Assembly (NCBI GenBank): GCA_036015235.1
Contig: CP107926.1
Span: 7,191,501 to 7,255,500, forward strand
From: Streptomyces sp. NBC_00433
Lineage (GTDB): Bacteria > Actinomycetota > Actinomycetes > Streptomycetales > Streptomycetaceae
Reading direction: 5' to 3'
DNA: 64,000 bases
This document shows, piece after piece, positions 28,880 through 37,115 of the stretch; within the stretch, counting starts at the first letter, position 1; every line of letters begins with the position of its first letter. The translations under genes were made by a program, and so were the position numbers. The notes beneath the pieces were generated by a model. It was not told the origin of the DNA. It saw only the letters and a list, made by a program, of their open reading frames with translations, and ran no database searches.

Positions 28880-28899
28880 CCCCGGGGTGCGCCCCGGGG
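28880..28899 (+). terminator. Hairpin after whiA
   Basis: CCCCGGGG (28880-28887), loop TGCG, CCCCGGGG (28892-28899): a perfect 8-bp stem 16 bases after the whiA stop. A second imperfect stem (GCGCTGCC with GGCGGCGC, about 28910-28931) follows. Confidence 0.6.
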
Positions 28900-28980
28900 C
28901 CCGCCGCCGCGCTGCCGCGTGAGGCGGCGCTCCCTCAGAGGCGCTGGAAGCCGCGCGCCCGGCAGCCGACCCACTCGACC

Positions 28981-29092
28981 CGCTGCACGCCGGCACCGGC
29001 CCGAAGGGGCCGTTGCTGTCGTATACGGACCACCGGGCGGTGGGTGGTTGCTCGCGCCGTTCCCCGCGCCCCCCATGGCGTGCCTCCCGCCG
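28981..29092 (-). repeat. Intergenic repeat, inverted copy
   Basis: Within the 404-base gap between whiA and gap. Read on the minus strand, this stretch gives GGGGCGCGGGGAAC, then a segment with CCACCCACCG, GGTGGTCCG and GGCCCCTTCGGGCCGG, the same order of blocks as the copies at 35.1 and 43.2 kb. It is the most diverged copy. The rest of the gap holds the whiA terminator and the gap leader. Confidence 0.6.
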
Positions 29093-29228
29093 CGTGGCCC
29101 GCGCGGGGCATGCCTTTCCGGGCGGGCGCGGGCGGCCCGGAAACAGGCCGGAGGCAGGTGGGTGATGTCACCGGGGGGACACGGGCGAGGTAGGGTCGGG
29201 GGTGGTCGGGGACATCCCATATTTCGCA

Positions 29229-29246
29229 GCCGGAATGGATTCCGGC
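29229..29246 (+). promoter_or_regulatory. Hairpin in the gap leader
   Basis: GCCGGAAT-GG-ATTCCGGC is a perfect dyad eight bases before the GAGGAG ribosome binding site of gap. It could be an operator or a leader stem-loop. A TAGGGT hexamer at 29191-29196 is the best -10 candidate upstream. Confidence 0.4.
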
Positions 29247-29268
29247 CACTGAGCGAGGAGATCGGTTC

Positions 29269-30273
<1,005 letters not shown>

Positions 30274-30325
30274 CCGGGCGACCGGCAGGCCGGCCAAGCA
30301 GCCGACACCGCACAGCGATGTGAGA

Positions 30326-30372
30326 GACAGGGTCCGGACCGGGCGCGACGGAGCGCCCGGCCGGACCCTGTC
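30326..30372 (+). terminator. Long two-part hairpin between gap and pgk
   Basis: An outer 12-bp stem (30326-30337 with 30361-30372) and an inner perfect 8-bp stem (CCGGGCGC 30339-30346 with GCGCCCGG 30353-30360), separated only by one bulged A, give about 20 paired positions with a 6-base loop. No T run follows. It can act as an intercistronic terminator or as a 3'-stabilising structure for gap mRNA. Confidence 0.7.
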
Positions 30373-30423
30373 CCCGTGCCAGCCCACTCGTAGCCAGACC
30401 GCAGACCGGAGAAACCGCAGAAG

Positions 30424-31647
30424 ATGAAGACGATCGACGACCTCATCGCCCAGGGGCAGGTGACGGGCAAGCGGGTGTTCGTCCGCGCCGACCTGAACGT
30501 GCCGCTCGCCGGGCAGACCATCACCGACGACGGCCGGATCCGGGCCGCCGTACCGACCATCACCAAGCTCGCCGCGGCCGGTGCGCGGGTGATCGTCGCC
30601 TCGCACCTGGGCCGTCCCAAGGGCGAGCCCGACCCGCAGTTCTCGCTCGCGCCGGTCGCCGCGCGGCTGGGCGAGCTGCTGAGCCGGGACGGCATCAGCA
30701 CGGCCTTCGCCGCCGACACCGTCGGCGACAGCGCCCGCGCCACCGTGGAGGGCCTGGCGGACGGCCAGGTGGCCCTGCTGGAGAACCTGCGCTTCAACGC
30801 AGGCGAGACCGCCAAGGACGACGCCGAGCGCGGCACCTTCGCGGACGAGCTGGCGGCACTGGCCGACACCTACGTCGGCGACGGCTTCGGCGCGGTGCAC
30901 CGCAAGCACGCCTCGGTCTACGACCTGCCGGCCCGCCTGCCGCACGCGGCGGGCCTGCTGATCGCCACCGAGGTCGGGGTGCTCAGGAAGCTCACCGAGG
31001 ACGTCACACGGCCGTACGCGGTGGTGCTCGGCGGCTCCAAGGTGTCCGACAAGCTCGGCGTGATCGACCACCTGCTGGAGAAGGCCGACCGGATCCTGGT
31101 CGGCGGCGGCATGGTCTTCACCTTCCTCAAGGCCCAGGGCCACGAGGTGGGCAAGAGCCTGCTGCAGGAGGACCAGCTCCCCGTGGTGCGCGAGTACCTG
31201 GAGCGGGCCGCGGCCAAGGGCGTGGAATTCGTGCTGCCGGTCGACGTGGTCGGCGCCACCGAATTCCCCGACCTGAAGACCAAGGCGCCGTCCTCGCCGG
31301 TCACCGCGGCGGTGGACGCCATTCCTGCCGACGTGATCGGCCTGGACATCGGCCCGGAGTCCCGCAAGCTCTTCGCCGCCAAGCTGGCCGACACCGCCAC
31401 CGTCTTCTGGAACGGCCCGATGGGCGTCTTCGAGCACCCCGACTACGCCGAGGGCACCCGCGCGGTCGCCCAGGCGCTGATCGACTCCCCGGCCTTCACG
31501 GTCGTCGGCGGCGGCGACTCGGCGGCGGCTGTCCGCATTCTGGGCTTCGACGAGGATGCTTTCGGCCATATTTCCACCGGCGGCGGCGCGAGCCTGGAAT
31601 ACCTAGAGGGCAAGACCCTGCCGGGTCTGGCCGCACTGGAGAAGTGA
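30424..31647 (+). CDS. pgk: Phosphoglycerate kinase
   Basis: A 407-residue enzyme transferring phosphate from 1,3-bisphosphoglycerate to ADP. Characteristic segments are RVFVRADLNVPL, VIVASHLGRPKG, VALLENLRFNAGE, VVLGGSKVSDKLGVIDHLL and WNGPMGVFEHP; the nucleotide-binding VVGGGDSAAAV lies near the end. Length is usual (about 395-410). The ATG at 30424 gives the family N-terminus. It ends two bases into a possible GTG of tpiA, indicating close coupling. Confidence 0.97.
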   Translation: MKTIDDLIAQGQVTGKRVFVRADLNVPLAGQTITDDGRIRAAVPTITKLAAAGARVIVASHLGRPKGEPDPQFSLAPVAARLGELLSRDGISTAFAADTVGDSARATVEGLADGQVALLENLRFNAGETAKDDAERGTFADELAALADTYVGDGFGAVHRKHASVYDLPARLPHAAGLLIATEVGVLRKLTEDVTRPYAVVLGGSKVSDKLGVIDHLLEKADRILVGGGMVFTFLKAQGHEVGKSLLQEDQLPVVREYLERAAAKGVEFVLPVDVVGATEFPDLKTKAPSSPVTAAVDAIPADVIGLDIGPESRKLFAAKLADTATVFWNGPMGVFEHPDYAEGTRAVAQALIDSPAFTVVGGGDSAAAVRILGFDEDAFGHISTGGGASLEYLEGKTLPGLAALEK

Positions 31648-31655
31648 CGAATCCG

Positions 31656-32438
31656 ATGACAGAGCAGAGCCGTACCCCGCTGATGGCGGGCAACTGGAAG
31701 ATGAACCTCAACCACCTCGAGGCCATCGCGCACACCCAGAAGCTCGCCTTCGGCCTCACCGACAAGGACTTCGCGGCCGTCGAGGTCGCCATCCTGGTGC
31801 CCTTCACCGACCTGCGGTCGGTGCAGACGCTGGTCGACGGCGACCGGCTGAAGATCAAGTACGGCGCCCAGGACATCTCGGCGCACGACTCCGGCGCCTA
31901 CACCGGCGAGATTTCCGGGCCGATGCTGGCCAAGCTCAAGTGCAGCTACGTGGCCATCGGTCACTCCGAGCGACGGCAGTACCACGGTGAGGACGAGGAG
32001 ATCGTCAACGCCAAGGTCAAGGCCGCCTTCCGCAACGGCCTGACCCCCATCGTGTGCGTCGGCGAGGGCCTGGACGTCCGCAAGGCCGGGCGGCAGGTCC
32101 CGCACACCCTGGCGCAGCTGGACGGGGCGCTCAAGGACATCCCCGTGGCGCAGGCCGCCACCGTCGTGATCGCCTACGAGCCGGTCTGGGCGATCGGCAC
32201 CGGCGAGGTGGCCACCCCGGAGGACGCCCAGGAGGTCTGCGGCGCGATCAGGGGCAGGCTGGCCGAGCTGTACGACCAGGAGACCGCCGACGCCGTCCGT
32301 ATCCAGTACGGCGGCTCGGTCAAGGCCTCGAACGTGGCCGCGATCATGGCCCAGCCGGACGTCGACGGGGCGCTGGTCGGCGGCGCGGCACTGGACGCGG
32401 ACGAGTTCGTGAAGATCGTCCGCTTCCGCGACCAGTGA
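31656..32438 (+). CDS. tpiA: Triosephosphate isomerase
   Basis: A 260-residue TIM barrel interconverting dihydroxyacetone phosphate and glyceraldehyde 3-phosphate. The substrate-binding Lys is in MAGNWKMN (Lys15), the catalytic His region is VAIGHSERRQYH, the catalytic Glu is in AYEPVWAIGTG (about residues 173-183), and the phosphate-binding GGSVKASN and LVGGAALD follow. ATG 31656 is preferred because GGAGAAG lies 11 bases upstream; a GTG at 31644 overlapping the pgk stop is the alternative. Confidence 0.96.
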   Translation: MTEQSRTPLMAGNWKMNLNHLEAIAHTQKLAFGLTDKDFAAVEVAILVPFTDLRSVQTLVDGDRLKIKYGAQDISAHDSGAYTGEISGPMLAKLKCSYVAIGHSERRQYHGEDEEIVNAKVKAAFRNGLTPIVCVGEGLDVRKAGRQVPHTLAQLDGALKDIPVAQAATVVIAYEPVWAIGTGEVATPEDAQEVCGAIRGRLAELYDQETADAVRIQYGGSVKASNVAAIMAQPDVDGALVGGAALDADEFVKIVRFRDQ

Positions 32439-32549
32439 TGTCCGCAGCGGTGTGAAGTACCCTGGCGGGGCCGAGCCGTGCAGCCGCACCGTTCGGCCCC
32501 GCCGTTGTCATGTATTCGATGTCATGTCGTCGAGAGAGTTGGTCCAGCC

Positions 32550-32786
32550 GTGGTCATCGGGTTCTCCATCGCCCTCATCATCTTCAGCCTGCTGCTCCTG
32601 CTGCTGGTGCTGATGCACAAGGGGAAGGGCGGCGGCCTGTCGGACATGTTCGGCGGTGGCATGCAGTCCTCCGTCGGCGGCTCCTCGGTGGCCGAGCGCA
32701 ACCTCGACCGGATCACCGTCGTGGTCGGTCTGCTGTGGTTCGTGTGCATTGTCGTACTCGGCCTGGTGATGAAGTACCAGAACTGA
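32550..32786 (+). CDS. secG: Preprotein translocase subunit SecG
   Basis: A 78-residue membrane protein with two transmembrane helices (about residues 2-21 and 53-73) joined by the Gly-rich loop HKGKGGGLSDMFGGGMQSS, diagnostic of SecG. It assists SecYE in protein export. The GTG at 32550 follows GAGAGAG and gives the usual length; the frame extends further upstream but without family similarity. Position directly after tpiA is the common arrangement in actinomycetes. Confidence 0.93.
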   Translation: MVIGFSIALIIFSLLLLLLVLMHKGKGGGLSDMFGGGMQSSVGGSSVAERNLDRITVVVGLLWFVCIVVLGLVMKYQN

Positions 32787-32901
32787 GGCGGCCCCCGGCT
32801 CCGCGTCCGACTCCCGCGCATCCAGGGTGAACTGACGCCTCGTCGCCACTGCGGCTTACTATGGGAGGACGTCATCGGGGGGCGGGTCGTGCGCCTGCCA
32901 C

Positions 32902-32929
32902 TGGACGGCACGTAAGGTCCCCGTAAACT
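32902..32929 (+). promoter_or_regulatory. Possible promoter for the RbpA-family gene
   Basis: TGGACG (32902-32907) and TAAACT (32924-32929), 16 bases apart, resemble a vegetative promoter and would start transcription about 33 bases before the GTG at 32969. Confidence 0.4.
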
Positions 32930-32968
32930 GGGCGATCTGGCAGCACCATCACGCAGGGAGTTACGACC

Positions 32969-33304
32969 GTGGCAAGTGGCAACGCGATCCGTGGCAGTCG
33001 GGTCGGAGCGGGGCCGATGGGAGAGGCCGAGCGCGGCGAGTCCGCGCCGCGCCTCCGCATCTCCTTCTGGTGCTCCAACGGGCATGAGACCCAGCCGAGC
33101 TTCGCCAGCGACGCGCAGATCCCGGAGACCTGGGACTGCCCGCGCTGCGGCTTCCCGGCCGGCCAGGACGAGGAGAACCCGCCGGCGCCGCCGCGGACCG
33201 AGCCGTACAAGACCCACCTCGCCTACGTGCGCGAGCGGCGCTCCGCCGCCGACGGCGAGGCGATCCTCGCCGAGGCGCTGGCGAAGCTGCGCGGAGAGAT
33301 CTGA
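32969..33304 (+). CDS. RbpA-family RNA polymerase-binding protein (RbpB-like paralogue)
   Basis: A 111-residue protein of the actinobacterial RbpA family, which binds RNA polymerase and group 1/2 sigma factors and stabilises the open promoter complex. The zinc-type knuckle is WCSNGH...WDCPRCGFPAG, and the C-terminal sigma-interaction part is KTHLAYVRERRSAADGEAILAEALAKLR. It lacks the basic PxRTHWDML linker that I recall from canonical RbpA, and it sits beside secG and pgi, where Streptomyces carry a paralogue called RbpB. The GTG start follows AGGGAG. Confidence 0.8.
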   Translation: MASGNAIRGSRVGAGPMGEAERGESAPRLRISFWCSNGHETQPSFASDAQIPETWDCPRCGFPAGQDEENPPAPPRTEPYKTHLAYVRERRSAADGEAILAEALAKLRGEI

Positions 33305-33372
33305 CCGCTCGGCGCGGCAGCCCACCACCGGGTCCGCTCCTCCCGGGTGCCGCAGCCTCGTTCCGCCGCGTC

Positions 33373-33388
33373 ATCAACTAGCGTTGAT
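33373..33388. promoter_or_regulatory. Palindrome overlapping a -10-like box before pgi
   Basis: ATCAAC-TAGC-GTTGAT is a perfect 6-4-6 dyad 30 bases before the pgi start. TAGCGT (33379-33384) inside it fits a -10 hexamer, so a bound protein would block initiation. Confidence 0.45.
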
Positions 33389-33418
33389 CCCGCAGCGAGG
33401 ACGAGGAGAAGTGGACTG

Positions 33419-35077
33419 ATGTCGGTAACCAACGCGCAGGGCCAGAACCGTCTTGACCAGCGCCCCGAATGGCATGCGCTCGGCAAGCACCGTGAGGAGT
33501 CGGCGGGCGCCCACCTGCGGGAGCTGTTCGACGCCGACCCCGGCAGGGCCGACCGCTACACCCTCCGGGTGGGGGATCTCCACCTGGACTACTCCAAGCA
33601 GCTGGTGACCGACGAGACGCTCCGGCTGCTGCGCGAACTGGCCGCGGCGACCGGGGTGTTCGAGCTGCGGGACGCGATGTTCCGCGGCGATCGGATCAAC
33701 ACCACCGAGGACCGGGCGGTGCTGCACACCGCGCTGCGCGCCCCGCAGTCCGCGACGATCGAGCTCGACGGATACAACGTGGTGCCGGCCGTGCACGCGG
33801 TCCTCACCAAGATGTGCGTCTTCGCCGACCGCATCCGCTCCGGCGAGTGGACCGGCCACACCGGCAAGCGGATCAAGAACGTCGTCAACATCGGCATCGG
33901 CGGCTCCGACCTGGGCCCCGCGATGGCCTACGAGGCGCTGCGCGCCTTCACCGACCGCGACATGACCGTCCGGTTCGTGTCCAACGTCGACGGCGCCGAC
34001 CTGCACGAGGCGGTACGCGACCTGGACGCGGCCGAGACGCTGTTCGTCATCGCCTCCAAGACCTTCACCACCATCGAGACCATCACCAATGCCACGTCCG
34101 CCCGGCAGTGGCTGCTGGGGCGGCTCGGCGCGGGCGACGACGCGGTGGCGAAGCACTTCGTGGCGCTGTCGACCAACGCGGAGAAGGTCGCCGACTTCGG
34201 CATCGACCCGACCAACATGTTCGAGTTCTGGGACTGGGTCGGCGGCCGCTACTCGTACGACTCGGCCATCGGCCTGTCGCTGATGCTGGCGATCGGCCCG
34301 GACGCCTTCCGGGACATGCTGGCCGGCTTCCACCTGGTCGACGAGCACTTCAGGACCGCCCCGCCGGAGCGGAACGCTCCGCTGCTGCTGGGCCTGCTCG
34401 GCGTCTGGTACGGCGGCTTCCACGACGCCCAGTCGCACGCGGTGCTGCCCTACAGCCACTACCTGAGCAAGTTCACGGCGTATCTCCAGCAGCTGGACAT
34501 GGAGTCCAACGGCAAGTCCGTCGACCGGGACGGCAACCCGGTCAGCTGGCAGACCGGCCCTGTCGTGTGGGGCACGCCCGGCACCAACGGGCAGCACGCG
34601 TATTACCAGTTGCTGCACCAGGGCACGAAGGTCATCCCGGCGGACTTCATCGGCTTCGCCCGGCCGCTCGCCGAACTCGGCCCGCTGGCGGGCCAGCACG
34701 ACCTGCTGATGGCCAACTTCTTCGCCCAGACGCAGGCACTGGCCTTCGGCAAGACCCCCGAGGAGGTCAGGGCGGAGGGTGTGCCCGAGGAGCTGGTGCC
34801 GCACAAGACCTTCCGCGGCAACCACCCGACGACGACGATCCTGGCCACCGAGCTGACGCCGTCCGTGCTGGGGCAGCTCATCGCCCTCTACGAGCACAAG
34901 GTGTTCGTGCAGGGGGCGATCTGGAACATCGACTCGTTCGACCAGTGGGGTGTCGAGCTCGGCAAGGTGCTCGCCAAGCGGGTCGAGCCCGCCCTCACGG
35001 AGGGCGTCGAGGTCCCCGGGCTCGACCCCTCGACCCGCGCGCTCGTCTCGACCTACCGCGCCCTGCGCGGCCGCTGA
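33419..35077 (+). CDS. pgi: Glucose-6-phosphate isomerase
   Basis: A 552-residue enzyme interconverting glucose 6-phosphate and fructose 6-phosphate, the branch point between glycolysis and the pentose phosphate genes on the opposite strand. Signatures: NIGIGGSDLGPAMAYEAL, FVSNVDGADLHEAV, SKTFTTIETITNA, GGRYSYDSAIGLSL, NGQHAYYQLLHQGTK and QWGVELGKVLAKR. Length is that of the long (E. coli-type) isomerases. The ATG follows GAGGAGAAG. Convergent with pgl; the 215-base gap holds a repeat element and duplicated hairpins. Confidence 0.96.
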   Translation: MSVTNAQGQNRLDQRPEWHALGKHREESAGAHLRELFDADPGRADRYTLRVGDLHLDYSKQLVTDETLRLLRELAAATGVFELRDAMFRGDRINTTEDRAVLHTALRAPQSATIELDGYNVVPAVHAVLTKMCVFADRIRSGEWTGHTGKRIKNVVNIGIGGSDLGPAMAYEALRAFTDRDMTVRFVSNVDGADLHEAVRDLDAAETLFVIASKTFTTIETITNATSARQWLLGRLGAGDDAVAKHFVALSTNAEKVADFGIDPTNMFEFWDWVGGRYSYDSAIGLSLMLAIGPDAFRDMLAGFHLVDEHFRTAPPERNAPLLLGLLGVWYGGFHDAQSHAVLPYSHYLSKFTAYLQQLDMESNGKSVDRDGNPVSWQTGPVVWGTPGTNGQHAYYQLLHQGTKVIPADFIGFARPLAELGPLAGQHDLLMANFFAQTQALAFGKTPEEVRAEGVPEELVPHKTFRGNHPTTTILATELTPSVLGQLIALYEHKVFVQGAIWNIDSFDQWGVELGKVLAKRVEPALTEGVEVPGLDPSTRALVSTYRALRGR

Positions 35078-35100
35078 GCCGTCCGCGAAGGGCGGTAGGC

Positions 35101-35262
35101 CAAGGGGCGCGGGGAACTGCGCGCTCAGCCACCCACCGGCCGGTGGTCCGGATCGCACCGAACAGCCCCTTCGGGCCGGTGACGGCCCGCGCCCCGGTGG
35201 TGGGTTGCTCGCGCCCACGCGGCGCCAGCCGCGGATGAGACACAGCCCCGCGCCCCTGTAGG
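35101..35262. repeat. Composite intergenic repeat between pgi and pgl
   Basis: Starts with AGGGGCGCGGGGAACTGCGC, continues with CCACCCACCGGCCGGTGGTC, a CCCCTTCGGGCCGG block and GCGCCCCGGTGGTGGG, then the inverse of a second module (GCGGCGCCAGCCGCGGATGA, ACACAGCCCC) and ends CCCCGCGCCCCT, complementary to its beginning. The whole can fold back on itself. Confidence 0.75.
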
Positions 35263-35303
35263 CGCCGCCTTACGCGGAGGTAAGGCGCCGCCTTACGCGG
35301 AGG
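35259..35303. repeat. Duplicated hairpin at the 3' end of pgl
   Basis: A 22-23-base unit (TAAGGCGCCGCCTTACGCGG plus AGG) is present twice in tandem. Each contains the dyad TAAGGCG-C-CGCCTTA, perfect in the second copy (35281-35295), which also supplies the pgl stop codon. Probable terminator for pgl. Confidence 0.6.
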
Positions 35304-36072
35304 CGGGCGGGTACAGGTCGCGGGGGAGTTTGGTGGCTGCGGACCGGTCCAGCAGCCACAACGTGCGGGACAGACCGTGCGCACCGGAGGCCGGGGCCTG
35401 GAGCTCGCCCGGGGCGGACAGGGCCAGGGCCACAGCCCCGGCCTTGTCCTCGCCCGCGGCGAGCAGCCAGACCTCGTGGGCCGCGCGGATCGCCGGCAGG
35501 GTGAGGGAGATCCGGGTGGGCGGCGGCTTCGGGGAGCCGTGGACGCCGACCACCGTACGGGTCTGCTCGCGCACCGCCGGGTGCTCGGGGAAGAGCGACG
35601 CGACATGCGTGTCCGGTCCGACGCCGAGCATCAGCACGTCGAAGGCCGGCACCCTGCCGTGGTCGCCGGGCCCCGCGGCGGCGGCCAGCTCCGCCGCGTA
35701 GGCCTCGGCCGCCGCCTCCACGTCGGAGCCGTACGGGCCGTCGGACGCCGCCATCGGGTGGACCCTGGCCGGGTCCAGCGGGACGGTGTCCAGCAGGCCG
35801 GCCGCCTGCGTGACATTGCGCTCGGGGTCGCCGTCCGGCAGGAACCGCTCGTCGCCCCACCACACGTCGAGCCGCGCCCAGTCCACCGCGTCGCGCGCGG
35901 GGGACTCGGCGAGCGCGGCCAGCAGCGCGTTGCCGTTGCGGCCGCCGGTGAGCACCACCGAGGCGGAGCCCCGGGCGGCCTGGGCGTCCACGATCTTCGT
36001 GATCAGCCGGGCCGCCGCGGCGCGCGCCATCAGTCCTTTGTCACGGTGGACGACCACCTGCGGGGTGCTCAC
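35293..36072 (-). CDS. pgl: 6-phosphogluconolactonase
   Basis: A 259-residue hydrolase of the DevB/SOL family that opens 6-phosphogluconolactone, the second step of the oxidative pentose phosphate pathway. Motifs: VVLTGGRNGNALLAAL, DVWWGDERFLPDGDPERNVTQA, LMLGVGPDTHVASLFPEHPAV and LTLPAIRAAHEVWLLAAGEDKA. The GTG start at 36072 overlaps the opcA stop (GTGA), so translation is coupled. Last gene of the tkt-tal-zwf-opcA-pgl operon. Confidence 0.94.
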   Translation of the reverse strand: MSTPQVVVHRDKGLMARAAAARLITKIVDAQAARGSASVVLTGGRNGNALLAALAESPARDAVDWARLDVWWGDERFLPDGDPERNVTQAAGLLDTVPLDPARVHPMAASDGPYGSDVEAAAEAYAAELAAAAGPGDHGRVPAFDVLMLGVGPDTHVASLFPEHPAVREQTRTVVGVHGSPKPPPTRISLTLPAIRAAHEVWLLAAGEDKAGAVALALSAPGELQAPASGAHGLSRTLWLLDRSAATKLPRDLYPPASA

Positions 36073-37115
36073 TTCGACGTCGCCGCCTTGCCCCCCGGGG
36101 CCGCCTTCTTCGCGGCCGACGGCGTGGCACCGGCGGCGGCGGTCGGACCGCTGTCCTTGCCGCCCTTGCCGCCCTTGCCGGAACCGTTGTTGCTGACCAG
36201 GTGCGTGACCCCGAACTGCACCGTGGAGCGGTATATGTCGTCGGGGTCGAGCCTGCGCAGCTCCTCCGCGATCAGCTCGGCGGTCTCCCGCCGCTTGAGC
36301 GCCACGTGCCGGTCCGGCTGTCCCGGAACCGACAGCTCGGCGAGCCGGCCGTCGGAGCGGTCCAGGGCGATGTCGCCGTCGGTGGTCACCAGCCGCACCG
36401 CGGTGATGCCGGGGCCGTCGGAGACCTTGCGCTCCACCTCGATGCCAAGCCGATCGGCGAGCCACAGCGCGAGCAGCTCGGTGCTCGCGTTGTACGCCTC
36501 GCCCTCGACGGCCGCGGCGGTGATCGTGGAGTGCTTCTGGTCCAGGGCCGCCGCCAGCATGGAGCGCCACGGGGTCAGCCGTGTCCAGGCCAGGTCGGTG
36601 TCACCGGGGGTGTAGCTCTCGGCGCGCAGCACCAGCGAGCCGACCGGGTCCTCGGCCGACGACGCGTCGGTGATACGGCGCTGGGCGAGCCGCCCCAGCG
36701 GGTCGGTGCCGGCCTTCTGCGGTGCCTGGTCGGGCCACCAGCACACCACGGGGGCGTCAGGCAGCAGCAGCGGCAGCACGACGGACTCGGCGTGGTTGGC
36801 CAGCTCGCCGTGCATGCGCAGCACCACGGTCTCGCCGGTGCCCGCCTCGTCGCCCACCACCACCTCGGCGTCGAGCCGCGCGCCCGCCCGCTCCCGGGGG
36901 GAGCGGCCGGGCCGCTTGATGACGGCCAGGATCCGCGACGGGTGCTCCGTGGAGGCCTCGTGCGCCGACTTGAGCGCGTCGTAGGCGCTGCCCTCGTCGG
37001 TGACGATGACCAGGGTCAGCACCATGCCCACCGCGGGGGTGCCGCTGGCCCGCCGGGCGTCGATCAGTCCGGCGTTGATTCGTGCGGACGTGGTGTCCGT
37101 GAGGTCGATCTTCAT
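36069..37115 (-). CDS. opcA: Glucose-6-phosphate dehydrogenase assembly protein OpcA
   Basis: A 348-residue protein of the OpcA family, found in actinobacteria and cyanobacteria, that binds and activates glucose-6-phosphate dehydrogenase; actinobacterial zwf and opcA are nearly always adjacent, as here. Landmarks: MKIDLTDTTSARINAGLIDARR, RILAVIKRPG and APVVCWWPDQAPQ. The last 40 residues (about 305-348) are a Gly/Lys/Ala-rich low-complexity tail. ATG 37115 overlaps the zwf stop by four bases. Confidence 0.94.
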   Translation of the reverse strand: MKIDLTDTTSARINAGLIDARRASGTPAVGMVLTLVIVTDEGSAYDALKSAHEASTEHPSRILAVIKRPGRSPRERAGARLDAEVVVGDEAGTGETVVLRMHGELANHAESVVLPLLLPDAPVVCWWPDQAPQKAGTDPLGRLAQRRITDASSAEDPVGSLVLRAESYTPGDTDLAWTRLTPWRSMLAAALDQKHSTITAAAVEGEAYNASTELLALWLADRLGIEVERKVSDGPGITAVRLVTTDGDIALDRSDGRLAELSVPGQPDRHVALKRRETAELIAEELRRLDPDDIYRSTVQFGVTHLVSNNGSGKGGKGGKDSGPTAAAGATPSAAKKAAPGGKAATSK

